A DNA stretch of 64,000 bases from Candidatus Methanogaster sp. (lineage in GTDB: Archaea > Halobacteriota > Methanosarcinia > Methanosarcinales > Methanogasteraceae). The DNA lies in NCBI GenBank assembly GCA_003194445.1, contig PQXF01000008.1, positions 1-64,000 on the forward strand, read 5' to 3'. The position numbers were made by a program, and so were the translations under genes. Shown here in pieces: positions 1 to 8,432 of the stretch; within the stretch, counting starts at the first letter, position 1; the number at the start of each line of letters is the position of its first letter. The notes beneath the pieces are model-generated. The model did no database searches and had not been told where the DNA came from. It worked only from the letters and a program-made list of their open reading frames with translations.

Positions 1-1
1 A

Positions 2-1018
2 CTCTTCCAAGCATCAAAAGTAACCATGGAGGATATGATAAAATTCTCAAATAAAAGAAGCAAAAAGAAAACCAAGCTGAAAATTGGCATGATTCAGGTT
101 TTGCATACATATGGTGCGGACATGAAATATAATCCTCATGTTCACGGCATTGTTACCGAAGGTGGTTTTGACGGGAAGAAAAATTGGATACATGTAAACT
201 TCATACGCTATGAGGGTTGGAGGAAGAAGTGGCAGTATGAGTTACTGACAAGGCTAAAAGAGGAAATGCCGAGATGCAAGGAGACAAATGATTTCATAGA
301 CCGGCATTTCAAAAAATATCCGAATGGATTTGTGATTTACGGAAAACGAAGATTCGAAAAGAGAGAAGGATGGAACATGGCAAGGTATATTGGCAGGTAT
401 GTGAAACATCCGCCAATAGCTGAATCGAGGATCACAGCTTATGATGGAAAACAGGTGACATTCTGGTACAAGGACACAAAAACCAAACGGACGATAACTG
501 TAACAATGGATAAGTTCGAGTTCGTCAGAACACTCCTGAGCCACATACCTAAGAAAAATTTTAAAATTGTAAGATACTGTGGCATATATTCAAGAAGGGG
601 CTATAAACACCGGCAAACCGAATTCAGTGAAGAAGAAGCAAAGCTGGTAATAAGGAGCTGGAGAGATGAAATCAAGAGAGTGTTCCACCACGATCCTTTG
701 TTGTGCCCCAATTGCAATACTGAGATGAAACTTGTAGGAATTTGCTATGAGGGGAGTGAAAACTATCCTGTGGAAGATGAAACATTATCTGGTAAACCTC
801 CACCAAATCAAAATTTAAGTCAACGGGAAAGGATGCAGTTAATTGTAGCTCTGATTAGAGAAAATCAGAGTGGAGGAGGGGCAAATATAGGGGTAGTGAT
901 CTCAGAAGCCGCTGAAAGAGGCATAGATAGAGAGCAAACTCTTAATGACATTCAACATTTGAAATCTGAGGGATATGCCTATGAGCCTAAAACTGGGGAA
1001 ATTAGATGTGCGCTGTGA
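2..1018 (+). CDS. IS91-type (Y2/HUH) transposase, left end outside window, with MCM-like winged-helix tail
   Basis: The frame is open to the left edge, so the true start and the N-terminal zinc finger lie outside. The HUH motif of single-strand transposases is visible as NPHVHGIVTEGG, and the catalytic tyrosine region as ARYIGRYVKHPPIAESRI with two tyrosines four residues apart, as in IS91/IS801-type enzymes. A CPNC zinc knuckle follows. The last 65 residues or so are not typical of IS91: after LSQRERMQLIV they form a winged-helix-like segment ending in a beta hairpin (LKSEGYAYEPKTGEIR). This closely resembles the C-terminal tail of the MCM helicase at 55175-58915 (LKTQGELYEPTQGNVRLS). Family assignment rests on motifs; the tail homology is read by eye. 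Confidence 0.85.
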   Translation, partial: LFQASKVTMEDMIKFSNKRSKKKTKLKIGMIQVLHTYGADMKYNPHVHGIVTEGGFDGKKNWIHVNFIRYEGWRKKWQYELLTRLKEEMPRCKETNDFIDRHFKKYPNGFVIYGKRRFEKREGWNMARYIGRYVKHPPIAESRITAYDGKQVTFWYKDTKTKRTITVTMDKFEFVRTLLSHIPKKNFKIVRYCGIYSRRGYKHRQTEFSEEEAKLVIRSWRDEIKRVFHHDPLLCPNCNTEMKLVGICYEGSENYPVEDETLSGKPPPNQNLSQRERMQLIVALIRENQSGGGANIGVVISEAAERGIDREQTLNDIQHLKSEGYAYEPKTGEIRCAL

Positions 1019-1027
1019 GAACATCAG

Positions 1028-1570
1028 TCAATTTTGCCCCGAAGGGGCTTTCTCGATGCGCGGGATCTTGTAGAACGTAATAACATCATATGAAGTTAAT
1101 AATGCCATTATAAATAGCAACGAAACTGACCTGATAGATGGAAGAGTACTAATAAGCCCAAAAGTCGCAATCATTACAGAAAGGATCGTTATGCCCAAAT
1201 TCCCGATCGCAGACAATCTTTGCTTAAATATAGGCTGAATCATAAAATCCTCCCACAAAGGAATTGACTTAGGCCACACTACCCCTTTATTGAGTATCGG
1301 CTCAAGATAGCAACGGATATATACGCCGATTCGTTTGATTGAAAAGCTATAACCATTTATTAACAAGTCGAAAAACACTGCTGCTAATGCAGGAACAACA
1401 AGAATTTCAATGGGGACACTCTGTAAATTCGCAACGATTAACCCAGACCCAACACTCACAAAAGTGATCTTAAATCCGATCAGTTGGGTTCGGATCTTCT
1501 GTGCTTCAAGAATTTCTTTTCTTAGCTCAGTATATAGAAATTTCGCAAGTTCAACACGATCCATAGCCAT
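1028..1570 (-). CDS. Hypothetical membrane protein with about four transmembrane helices
   Basis: A 180-residue protein not recognised as a known family. A charged, helical N-terminus (MAMDRVELAKFLYTELRK) is followed by hydrophobic segments near GFKITFVSVGSGLIVANL, IEILVVPALAAVFFDLLI, IGNLGITILSVMIATFGL and SVSLLFIMALLTSY, in two pairs. The start at 1570 is chosen because GGAG lies about six bases upstream; the frame is open 12 codons further but without a ribosome site. It is convergent with the transposase, whose stop is 9 bases away. The 2+2 helix layout resembles small membrane effectors of conflict systems, but no motif supports that. Confidence 0.6.
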   Translation of the reverse strand: MAMDRVELAKFLYTELRKEILEAQKIRTQLIGFKITFVSVGSGLIVANLQSVPIEILVVPALAAVFFDLLINGYSFSIKRIGVYIRCYLEPILNKGVVWPKSIPLWEDFMIQPIFKQRLSAIGNLGITILSVMIATFGLISTLPSIRSVSLLFIMALLTSYDVITFYKIPRIEKAPSGQN

Positions 1571-1769
1571 TTTCAATCTCCAATCTATTAAGAGCCTTCG
1601 CCCCAATTGGGGATGTACTAACTCTTTACCTCTATCGTCTATACCTATCCTTCAGATAACTTAAGAATATTCTCTGGTATCAGCCCACCCCAAAACCGCA
1701 ATCTCGATTATGGTAGAGTTTTCCGCAATACATACATAACAGAGCGGAACACACCCTACATAAACTTAC

Positions 1770-2855
1770 TTGACTGCGGGAGGACTGTCGGCACCAGTTG
1801 GTGTGACCGCCCCCACCAATCCATCAGATCAAATGAAAAAGAAAGAATATCCACCAAACAAATCGGTTGCGGCATGGACTTCGACAGATCGGCTACCGGA
1901 TGGCGTGATCCCATCGCTGACCATGATCCTCAGGACGTATGGCTGCTACCGGAGCAGGGGCGGCGAGGAATGCACGATGTGTGGTTTTGCAAGCGATAGC
2001 GCAACCGTGCCGCCGTCGCCTGATGGTCTGGTCGCACAGTTCCGCGATGCGCTTGCCCGCCGCCCGGATGGGAAGTTCATGGTGAAGATATTCACATCAG
2101 GCAGTTTTCTCGACGCATCCGAAGTGCCGCTTGAAGTGAGATCAACGATTCTTGAGGAACTTGACAGTGATCCCGATGTTTCAAAGGTGTTAATCGAGAC
2201 GAGACCCGAATTCGTGACACAAAAGACGGTTTCTGCCTGCAAAGAGAGTATCCGGAAGGACTTTGAGATTGCGATCGGGGTCGAGACGAGCAGCGATGAG
2301 ATCAGAGAGGACTGCATCAACAAAGGGTTCTTGTTTGAGGATTTTATCCGTGCAAGCGAGATCGCACACCAGCACGATGCGACTGTCAAGGCGTATCTAC
2401 TTCTAAAGCCGCCGTTCCTGTCCGAAGGCGCTGCGATCCGGGACATGGTCAGGTCAGTGCGCGATGTGTCAGGATATGCAGAGACGGTCTCGATCAACCT
2501 ATGCAATGTCCAGAGAGGGACGTTTGTTGCGAAACTCCAGAGGCGCGGTGAGTACCGCCCGCCATGGCTCTGGAGTGCGATAGCGGTGCTTCGGGACGCG
2601 AAGAGAGATAATCCTGACCTGATCATCACGTCCGATCCGGTCGGCGCGGGTTCGAGGTACGGACCGCACAACTGCGGCAGATGCGATCGGGATGCCGCTG
2701 ACGCTATCAACCGGTTCTCGCTTTCGCAGGACATATCTGATCTCGAGAATCATGAGATTACGTGCGACTGCATGCATCTGTGGCAGAAGGCGGTGGAACT
2801 TGAGGATGTGGCGTATGGCGCGCCGCTTGCACGCCGCGTCAAGGCACGACCATAA
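1770..2855 (+). CDS. raSEA: Archaeosine biosynthesis radical SAM protein RaSEA
   Basis: Radical SAM enzyme that with ArcS converts the lysine-adduct intermediate at tRNA position 15 into archaeosine. The iron-sulfur cysteines are seen in GCYRSRGGEECTMCGF (about residues 58-73), followed by the TIM-barrel strands of a radical SAM fold (FTSGSFLD, VLIETRPEF, AIGVETSSDEIR). The C-terminal cysteines (CGRCDRDA, CDCMH) fit the family. Length (about 340-361 aa) is normal. The start is uncertain: TTG at 1770, GTG at 1803 or ATG at 1833 (MKKKEYPP) are all possible and none has a clear ribosome site. The 3' end is the left boundary of the metG duplication. Confidence 0.85.
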   Translation: MTAGGLSAPVGVTAPTNPSDQMKKKEYPPNKSVAAWTSTDRLPDGVIPSLTMILRTYGCYRSRGGEECTMCGFASDSATVPPSPDGLVAQFRDALARRPDGKFMVKIFTSGSFLDASEVPLEVRSTILEELDSDPDVSKVLIETRPEFVTQKTVSACKESIRKDFEIAIGVETSSDEIREDCINKGFLFEDFIRASEIAHQHDATVKAYLLLKPPFLSEGAAIRDMVRSVRDVSGYAETVSINLCNVQRGTFVAKLQRRGEYRPPWLWSAIAVLRDAKRDNPDLIITSDPVGAGSRYGPHNCGRCDRDAADAINRFSLSQDISDLENHEITCDCMHLWQKAVELEDVAYGAPLARRVKARP

Positions 2856-3454
2856 GGAATATATCACCAAAACACCCAAAAACCAGTACTCGATGTAGAG
2901 AAGAACACTCGTCACATGCGGATTGCCGTATGCGAACGGACCCGCACATATCGGACATCTCAGGACGTACATCCCGGCTGACCTGTTCGTGCGGTCGCTT
3001 CGGAAACAGGGGAAGGATACGACGTTTGTATGTGGATCCGATGCGCACGGCACGCCGATCGTAATCAATGCAGAGGAACTCGGCATAACGCCGACAGAAC
3101 TTGTACAAAAGTATCATGATCATTTTGATGAGACTTTCAAGTCACTAAATATCATATTCGACAAATTCGGAAACACCGAATCCGATACAAACCACAAACG
3201 CACCACAGAGATCGTGAATACACTGATTGTGAATGGTTATGTCTTTTCGCAGAGTATCGAACTCGCATACTGCCCGACGTGTGATCGTTTTCTGCCTGGC
3301 AGGTATGTCGAAGGTGTGTGTCCGGACTGCGGCGCTGTGGCGCGGGGCGATGAGTGCGATCAGGGCTGCGGCAAGCATCTTGAGCCGCTATGTAAAATAT
3401 GCAGGAGCAAAGCGGAATAGCGGGTGCAAGGGCACTTCTTTTTCAGATTATCAG
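2848..3454 (+). repeat. Direct repeat, left copy (metG leader and 5' part)
   Basis: This segment matches 4394-5017 almost base for base: the RaSEA-metG junction leader, the metG start region and about 190 codons. Differences are few: scattered substitutions, an 18-base in-frame deletion between two GAGCCG motifs, and two stop mutations. The left copy is contiguous with raSEA, so it probably marks the ancestral raSEA-metG junction. Everything from 3455 to 4393, including the NYN gene, lies between the two copies. Confidence 0.9.
2893..3420 (+). pseudogene. metG: Truncated methionyl-tRNA synthetase copy
   Basis: N-terminal 5' part of metG, nearly identical to the intact gene at 4438. Codon 2 is mutated from CAG to TAG, so the normal start gives a one-codon product. 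Reading on, the HIGH-type motif ([10 protein letters not shown]) and the zinc knuckles are intact until a second TAG at 3418 where the intact gene has TAC. Six residues (PGEILE in the intact gene) are deleted between short direct repeats. There is no KMSKS region or anticodon domain. It cannot make a working synthetase and is a decaying duplicate. Confidence 0.9.
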
Positions 3455-3611
3455 TCCGGAGCCGTCGTGCCACAGGTGTCAGTGTTTCTCTGAAGCAGGT
3501 CTTGATTCAAGGCTCATGCCTCTTGTTTCTGATTTGAATGTCTGGAGATAGTACTGGCTTAACGAAAAGCTTATAAACCATGAAGACACACTATATGATA
3601 ATAACAACTTA

Positions 3612-3660
3612 CCAGGTGACGGGGACATACCCATTACAATGCATGGCATTGGTCACCTGG
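3612..3660 (-). terminator. Hairpin at the 3' end of the NYN gene
   Basis: Nine-base perfect inverted repeat, CCAGGTGAC (3612-3620) and GTCACCTGG (3652-3660), with a 31-base loop. It begins five bases beyond the stop of the minus-strand NYN gene. It could end that transcript, or be a remnant of an element end. No U-tract is obvious. Confidence 0.35.
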
Positions 3661-3665
3661 AATAC

Positions 3666-4157
3666 CTATCTTTCAACTCTTTCTGCTATGTTATCAATAA
3701 ATACGGACTCATCTGCAATTTCTTGTATTTCATTGCTAAAAGAATTTCTGAAACATGCTACAACTATTCTCTTGCCCTCTCTTTTTACTTCTCTTAGTGC
3801 TACGATGTAATCCTGGTCACCCCCCACGATCACAGCAACATCAAAATTGTCTTTAAAAGCGTGGGTTAGAAGTTCAGTTGTAAGCATCACATCAACCCCT
3901 TTCTCTGCAAGTTTTCCATTTCTCTCCACCAAAGGTCGCGTTTCGACATGAAATCCCTGCGCTTTCAATGCTTTATAAAACGAACGCGATGGTACATCAG
4001 AAGGGTCGACTCCGCTGTAAAAATATGCCCTTATCAAGTCATAATCTTTGGTCAGTTCGTCCCGCAGTTTCACGTAATCTATCTTATAACCCTGTCGAAA
4101 ATTTTTACAGCTATGAAATACGTTTGCACCGTCTACAAACATCATGGCGCGTTTCAT
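3666..4157 (-). CDS. NYN/PIN-like ribonuclease domain protein (LabA/DUF88 family)
   Basis: The protein opens with the NYN-domain signature MMFVDGANVFHS (first catalytic Asp), continues with KGVDVMLTTELLTHA (Lys-Gly-x-Asp, second acidic site) and has VIVGGDQDYIVALREVKREG (third acidic cluster, G-D-x-D-Y), ending in an Ile/Asp-rich strand. All expected metal-binding acids are present, so it is probably an active RNase of the PIN-like superfamily. ATG at 4157 gives a typical N-terminus; a GTG at 4184 is an alternative. The gene sits alone, in reverse orientation, between the truncated and intact metG copies, suggesting recent arrival. Confidence 0.85.
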   Translation of the reverse strand: MKRAMMFVDGANVFHSCKNFRQGYKIDYVKLRDELTKDYDLIRAYFYSGVDPSDVPSRSFYKALKAQGFHVETRPLVERNGKLAEKGVDVMLTTELLTHAFKDNFDVAVIVGGDQDYIVALREVKREGKRIVVACFRNSFSNEIQEIADESVFIDNIAERVER

Positions 4158-4393
4158 TAGTTTTACAGAATCCGTTTTAATCACTTCCTATATCGTTTTG
4201 ATTCTTGTGATAACATTGTTTTCAACTATTATTAATATTGGCGGACACCGTGCCACAACCACCTCTCAAAAAACACATTATCCACGCGATCTTGGACAAC
4301 ACACTGCCCGCCCCAGGTCTCCGCGGTGAGAACCCTGGCATGAAGTGCCGCCATCAACGCCACCCGGGTCGACCCCCTTGTTTGTGCGGACGT

Positions 4394-5017
4394 GACCATA
4401 AGGAATATATCACCCAACATCCAAAAACCAGTACTCGATGCAGAGAAGAACACTCGTCACATGCGGACTGCCGTATGCGAACGGACCCGCGCATATCGGG
4501 CATCTCAGGACGTACATCCCGGCTGATCTGTTCGTGCGGTCGCTCCGGAAACAGGGGAAGGATACGACGTTTGTATGCGGATCCGATGCGCACGGCACGC
4601 CGATCGTGATTAATGCAGAGGAACTCGGCATAACGCCGACAGAACTTGTACAAAAGTATCATGATCATTTTGATGAGACTTTCAAGTCACTAAATATCAT
4701 ATTCGACAAATTCGGAAACACCGAATCAGAGACGAACCACAAACGCACCACAGAGATCGTGAATACACTGATTGCGAATGGTTATGTCTTTTCGCAGAGT
4801 ATCGAACTCGCATACTGCCCGACGTGTGATCGTTTTCTGCCTGACAGGTATGTCGAAGGTGTGTGCCCGGACTGCGGCGCTGTGGCGCGGGGCGATGAGT
4901 GTGATCAGGGTTGTGGCAAGCACCTTGAGCCGGGCGAGATTCTTGAGCCGCTATGTAAGATATGCAGGAGCAAAGCGGAATACCGGACACAAGAACACTT
5001 CTTTTTCAGATTATCAG
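4394..5017 (+). repeat. Direct repeat, right copy (metG leader and 5' part)
   Basis: Intact partner of 2848-3454. It includes about 44 bases upstream of the metG start, so the leader was duplicated with the gene. Upstream of 4394 the sequence no longer resembles raSEA. Confidence 0.9.
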
Positions 5018-6435
5018 AATTCAAAGAATTTCTTTCGGACTATCTTGACAAACTTGGCGGTACATCGAATGCAAGGAATTATGCGTTGGGATGGATCAAT
5101 AAGGAACTACATGACTGGTGCATCACGAGAAATCTCGAATGGGGGGTCCGGTTTCCCGGTCATGAGAATCTGGTGGTCTATGTCTGGGTGGACGCGCCGA
5201 TCGGCTATATCTCGTTTACAGAGGAGTGGGCAGACGAGCGCGGGGCCGACTGGAAGAAATACTGGATGAACCCGGGCGGAGATACCGATATCATCCATTT
5301 CATCGGCGGAGACATCATCTACCACCACTGCATATTCTGGCCAGCCCTCCTTAAGGGCGCGGGATACACGCTTCCAAGAGCGGTTGTCGCATCAGGGATG
5401 GTTAAGATAGGGGATAAGACATTCTCAAAGAGCAGGGGGTACGTGGTCTGGGTAAACGACGATTATCTCGACAAGGGCTTTCATCCCGACCTGCTGCGGT
5501 ACTATCTTGCAAGCTACACCTCGCACACGAAGGAACTGAACTTCTCGTGGAAGGTCTTTCAGGAAAAGGTGAACAACGAACTTGTTGGGACGCTTGGAAA
5601 TTTCGTATACCGCACACTGCTCTTCGCGCACAAGAACTTTGGAACGGTTCCTGATGGGGATATCGATCCGGAGGTTGTTACGAATATCGCGGATGCAAGG
5701 GATGCTGTGATCGCGGCGTTTAATGAATATGAGTTTAAACGCGGCATTGATGCTGCGATGAACCTTGCTGCATTTGGCAATGTTTATTTCCAGTCAAACG
5801 AGCCGTGGCAACTGGTAAAGACGAACGCTCCAGGGGCAGGAAAGGTTGTCAGGAACTGCCTCCAGATCGTAAAGGCTCTTGCCGTATTATTCGAGCCGGT
5901 GATGCCAGCGACGGCAGCTGCCGCATGGGCTCAGGTCAGCATGGGCGCGGGGCTTAATGGTGCTTCGTATGATGAAGCGACCGTAGAGATTGCGGTCGGG
6001 CAGCCGATACCAAAGCCAGCGATGCTCTTTGCGAAGATCGAGGATGCAACGATACAGGAGATGGAAGGGATTCTCGAGGAACGGGTCAGCAAGGCAGTAA
6101 AGAAGAAACACGTCACTTTCGAAGAGTTCTCAGAACTGGACATCCGCATCGGCACGATTGTTAGCGCCGAACCCATCAAGAAATCGAAGAAACTTCTGAA
6201 ACTGCTTGTCGATCTTGGCGAGAACCGGGATCGGCAGATCGTTGCCGGAATCGCAGAGACTCATAACCCTGACGATCTGGTTGAAAGGCAGGTTGTGGTG
6301 CTTGCAAACATGCAACCTGCAAAGTTATTCGGCGTCGAGTCACAGGGCATGATCCTTGCAGGCGACTCTGACTCTGGTGGTGCAGTCCTGCTAATGCCCG
6401 AGCGCGAGGTTTCGGCTGGAACCGCGATTGCATGA
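4438..6435 (+). CDS. metG: Methionyl-tRNA synthetase with C-terminal tRNA-binding domain
   Basis: Class I synthetase charging tRNA-Met. The HIGH motif is PAHIGHL (residues 17-23), followed by a two-knuckle zinc insert (CPTCDRF, CPDCGA, CDQGCGK, CKICR; residues 126-180), and the KMSKS-type loop is TFSKSRG (about residues 326-332). Residues 560-665 form an EMAP/Arc1p-like tRNA-binding OB domain ([33 protein letters not shown]). At 665 residues it is full length. The upstream leader and 5' portion are duplicated at 2848-3454. No strong ribosome site lies before the ATG; the start is fixed by the conserved [15 protein letters not shown]-terminus. Confidence 0.97.
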   Translation: MQRRTLVTCGLPYANGPAHIGHLRTYIPADLFVRSLRKQGKDTTFVCGSDAHGTPIVINAEELGITPTELVQKYHDHFDETFKSLNIIFDKFGNTESETNHKRTTEIVNTLIANGYVFSQSIELAYCPTCDRFLPDRYVEGVCPDCGAVARGDECDQGCGKHLEPGEILEPLCKICRSKAEYRTQEHFFFRLSEFKEFLSDYLDKLGGTSNARNYALGWINKELHDWCITRNLEWGVRFPGHENLVVYVWVDAPIGYISFTEEWADERGADWKKYWMNPGGDTDIIHFIGGDIIYHHCIFWPALLKGAGYTLPRAVVASGMVKIGDKTFSKSRGYVVWVNDDYLDKGFHPDLLRYYLASYTSHTKELNFSWKVFQEKVNNELVGTLGNFVYRTLLFAHKNFGTVPDGDIDPEVVTNIADARDAVIAAFNEYEFKRGIDAAMNLAAFGNVYFQSNEPWQLVKTNAPGAGKVVRNCLQIVKALAVLFEPVMPATAAAAWAQVSMGAGLNGASYDEATVEIAVGQPIPKPAMLFAKIEDATIQEMEGILEERVSKAVKKKHVTFEEFSELDIRIGTIVSAEPIKKSKKLLKLLVDLGENRDRQIVAGIAETHNPDDLVERQVVVLANMQPAKLFGVESQGMILAGDSDSGGAVLLMPEREVSAGTAIA

Positions 6436-6528
6436 CGTGCCTTGGATATGGGGATGCGATCTCCCCCAACCGAAGTACCGGCAGCAACAACAACAGTAAC
6501 GGCCCGGGGCAGCCCTGGCAAATCGAAA

Positions 6529-6537
6529 GCTATATAT
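6529..6537 (+). promoter_or_regulatory. TATA-box-like promoter of atpC
   Basis: GCTATATAT about 40 bases before the atpC ATG would place a start of transcription near 6560, leaving a short leader with the ribosome site AGGTGA at 6563-6568. Confidence 0.45.
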
Positions 6538-6573
6538 CGATCCGGACTCCTTTGTAGGCACACAGGTGAATAT

Positions 6574-7623
6574 ATGCTGAAGACACCGTGGAAACGGAAA
6601 CATGGTAGCAAGAGTTACGCGTACCTATGCGCAAGAGTGCGAGCGATGAAGAGCAAGCTGTTGCCAAAAGAGGTTTATCCGAGACTGATGAAGATGGAGA
6701 TCGCAGAGATCACAAGGTTCATCGAGGACTCCGAGTACAAGGCAGATGTTGACGAACTCGCGCAGAGGTATGATGGCGTCAATCTGATCGAACATGCCCT
6801 GAACCAGAATATTGCGCTGACATACAGAAAACTGCTCACTATATCGGCAGGAGAGTCGCACCAACTGATCTCTGAGTATCTCAGATGGTGGGATGTCTGG
6901 AACATCAAGACCATCCTCAGGGGTAAGAAATATGGGGCGACCGATGAGGAAATCCTCGAATCCGTGGTCTCAGCGGGGCAGTTTGGCTATCACGACCTGA
7001 TGACGATCGTGCAGAAGGATGTGCCAGAGATTATCGAGATGTTAAGGCAGAACTATCCGCTCGAGGGATATTCGGAGGAGGAACTGGATCACTTCGAGAA
7101 TGCGCTTGACAAATTCTACTACGAAAAATTAACCGAGGTCGAAGCGGTGCGCAAGCCAAAGACGAAGAGCCACCGGCTATTTTCAGAGATGATCCGAACA
7201 GAGGTCGATATGAAGAATCTAAAGACGCTCTTCAGGTCCGCAAAAGCAGGGGTTGAGCGGGAGCGGATCATCGATATGCTGATTCCGGGCGGGCTTAAGC
7301 TGAACATGATTGCGCTTATCAAACTGACCGGACTGCCTTTCAATGAATTCACAACATCGCTTCGGGACTATCCATACTGGGACGACCTCCTCACAGACAT
7401 AGTGACTGAGGATATAGACTCGTTGATCGGCGTTGAGATCGGTCTTGAGAAGTACTGGCTCGAATACGCTGCACGAACCTCCCACTACTACCCGCTCTCG
7501 ATCGTTCCGATAATGGATTACATCCTCTCCAAGAATAGCGAGGTCAATAACATCAGGATGATCGTGCGCGGCAGCGAGGCAGGGCTCTCTGACGAGGTGA
7601 TCCAGAGCAGACTGGTGCTGTAA
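6574..7623 (+). CDS. atpC: A-type ATP synthase subunit C
   Basis: Central-stalk connector (subunit C/d) joining the rotor to the membrane ring of the archaeal ATP synthase. The 349-residue all-helical protein shows family features: SYAYLCARVRAMKSKLL near the N-terminus, the WWDVWNIKTILRGK block, the repeated RTEVDMKNLKTLFRSAKAG block and the ending NNIRMIVRGSEAGLS. The ATG at 6574 is chosen for the AGGTGA site just upstream. None of the usual partner subunits (H, I, K, E, F, A, B, D) is adjacent: metG lies upstream and a degraded gene downstream, so the gene is separated from the main operon. Confidence 0.92.
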   Translation: MLKTPWKRKHGSKSYAYLCARVRAMKSKLLPKEVYPRLMKMEIAEITRFIEDSEYKADVDELAQRYDGVNLIEHALNQNIALTYRKLLTISAGESHQLISEYLRWWDVWNIKTILRGKKYGATDEEILESVVSAGQFGYHDLMTIVQKDVPEIIEMLRQNYPLEGYSEEELDHFENALDKFYYEKLTEVEAVRKPKTKSHRLFSEMIRTEVDMKNLKTLFRSAKAGVERERIIDMLIPGGLKLNMIALIKLTGLPFNEFTTSLRDYPYWDDLLTDIVTEDIDSLIGVEIGLEKYWLEYAARTSHYYPLSIVPIMDYILSKNSEVNNIRMIVRGSEAGLSDEVIQSRLVL

Positions 7624-7691
7624 ATATAAATTTTAAAACATATTTTTATTTTACAGAAAAATTCAAGTAGGTAACAGTTGATCGAGCTTAT

Positions 7692-7986
7692 ATGGTATTC
7701 CATTACCGTTGCATCAATCCGGGTTGTGAGAATTATAACAAACATTTCCGAACTGGTGAAACGGGAAGTTTTACATGTCCAATCTATGGGCAACCTTTGA
7801 CATTCGAACACCCGGAAGAGCCTACGACCGGTAATGGGGCGTTCGCAGGGATGATCGTCGGAGGTGCTATAGGGCTTTGCAGGGGGTCTGATTGGAGTGA
7901 TAATAGGTGGTGTATTGGGGGCTGTATTCGGTGATCAAGTTGAGAGAGAACAAAGGCAAATGCAGCAAAAACAAGGAAATTACTGA
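7692..7986 (+). pseudogene. Degraded zinc-ribbon / glycine-zipper small membrane protein
   Basis: The N-terminal half is a zinc-ribbon-like segment (YRCINPGCENYN, then FTCPIYG) in which the expected second cysteine of CPxCG is tyrosine (TAT for TGT). It continues into a glycine-rich hydrophobic stretch. At a run of five G (7882-7886) the frame breaks; one frame over, the protein continues as LIGVIIGGVLGAVFGDQVE and an EQRQMQQKQ tail, stopping at 7986. The lost cysteine plus frameshift suggest decay, though a base-calling error at the G run could explain the second defect. Confidence 0.6.
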
Positions 7987-8011
7987 ATCACTACCCTCCG
8001 AAGAAACATCC

Positions 8012-8404
8012 ATGGAAGAGGAACTACAGGTAGGGCTGAAGGCTAACTTAGATTACTTCGGAAGGGCATATTCGGCTTATCTTTACTTTTTATTAATTAT
8101 CACAACTGCCACAACGACATTTCTGCTTGATATCGGTGGTAACGGTTCGGGCAATGCTATTATCCAGTCGTTCCAACAGTATGGGGTCGATGGACTGTAC
8201 TTGATGATGATTATCTGGGCTGTATGTTTCATTGGTTTGAATTTTATCAATATTCAGTACAGGGACCGGTATAATAAATTATTGAATCTATACTATACAA
8301 AGACAGGGCCAATAATTATTAAAAAAGAAGCGTACGTCCTAAAAATTGTTAAATATCCTTCGAAAGTCGTGGCGATAACATCATCATCTACGTATCCGGA
8401 ATAA
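8012..8404 (+). CDS. Hypothetical protein with two membrane helices
   Basis: A 130-residue protein of no recognised family. A charged N-terminus (MEEELQVGLKANLDYFGRAY) is followed by a helix around YLYFLLIITTATTTFLLDIG, a loop, a second helix around GLYLMMIIWAVCFIGLNFI, and a basic C-terminal tail. The frame is open upstream to 7907, but that part overlaps the preceding degraded gene and looks non-coding, so the ATG at 8012 is preferred. It lies 28 bases before ubiA on the same strand. Confidence 0.5.
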   Translation: MEEELQVGLKANLDYFGRAYSAYLYFLLIITTATTTFLLDIGGNGSGNAIIQSFQQYGVDGLYLMMIIWAVCFIGLNFINIQYRDRYNKLLNLYYTKTGPIIIKKEAYVLKIVKYPSKVVAITSSSTYPE

Positions 8405-8432
8405 TCCGATCGCTTAAACGTCGTATCAAAAA

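Noticed and set aside
1946-2734. Long minus-strand open frame opposite raSEA
   Set aside because: It is the mirror of a GC-biased real gene with full radical SAM motifs; no ribosome site and no recognisable protein pattern.
2839-3123. Similar minus-strand frames at 2839-3123 and 4354-4668 that could look like a conserved gene
   Set aside because: They are alike only because the metG leader is duplicated; both are antisense to metG.
2896-3420. Reading UAG as pyrrolysine to restore the left metG copy
   Set aside because: The copy lacks everything after about residue 190 and has an internal deletion, and the matching trpS copy has TAG followed by TAA, so plain decay explains both.
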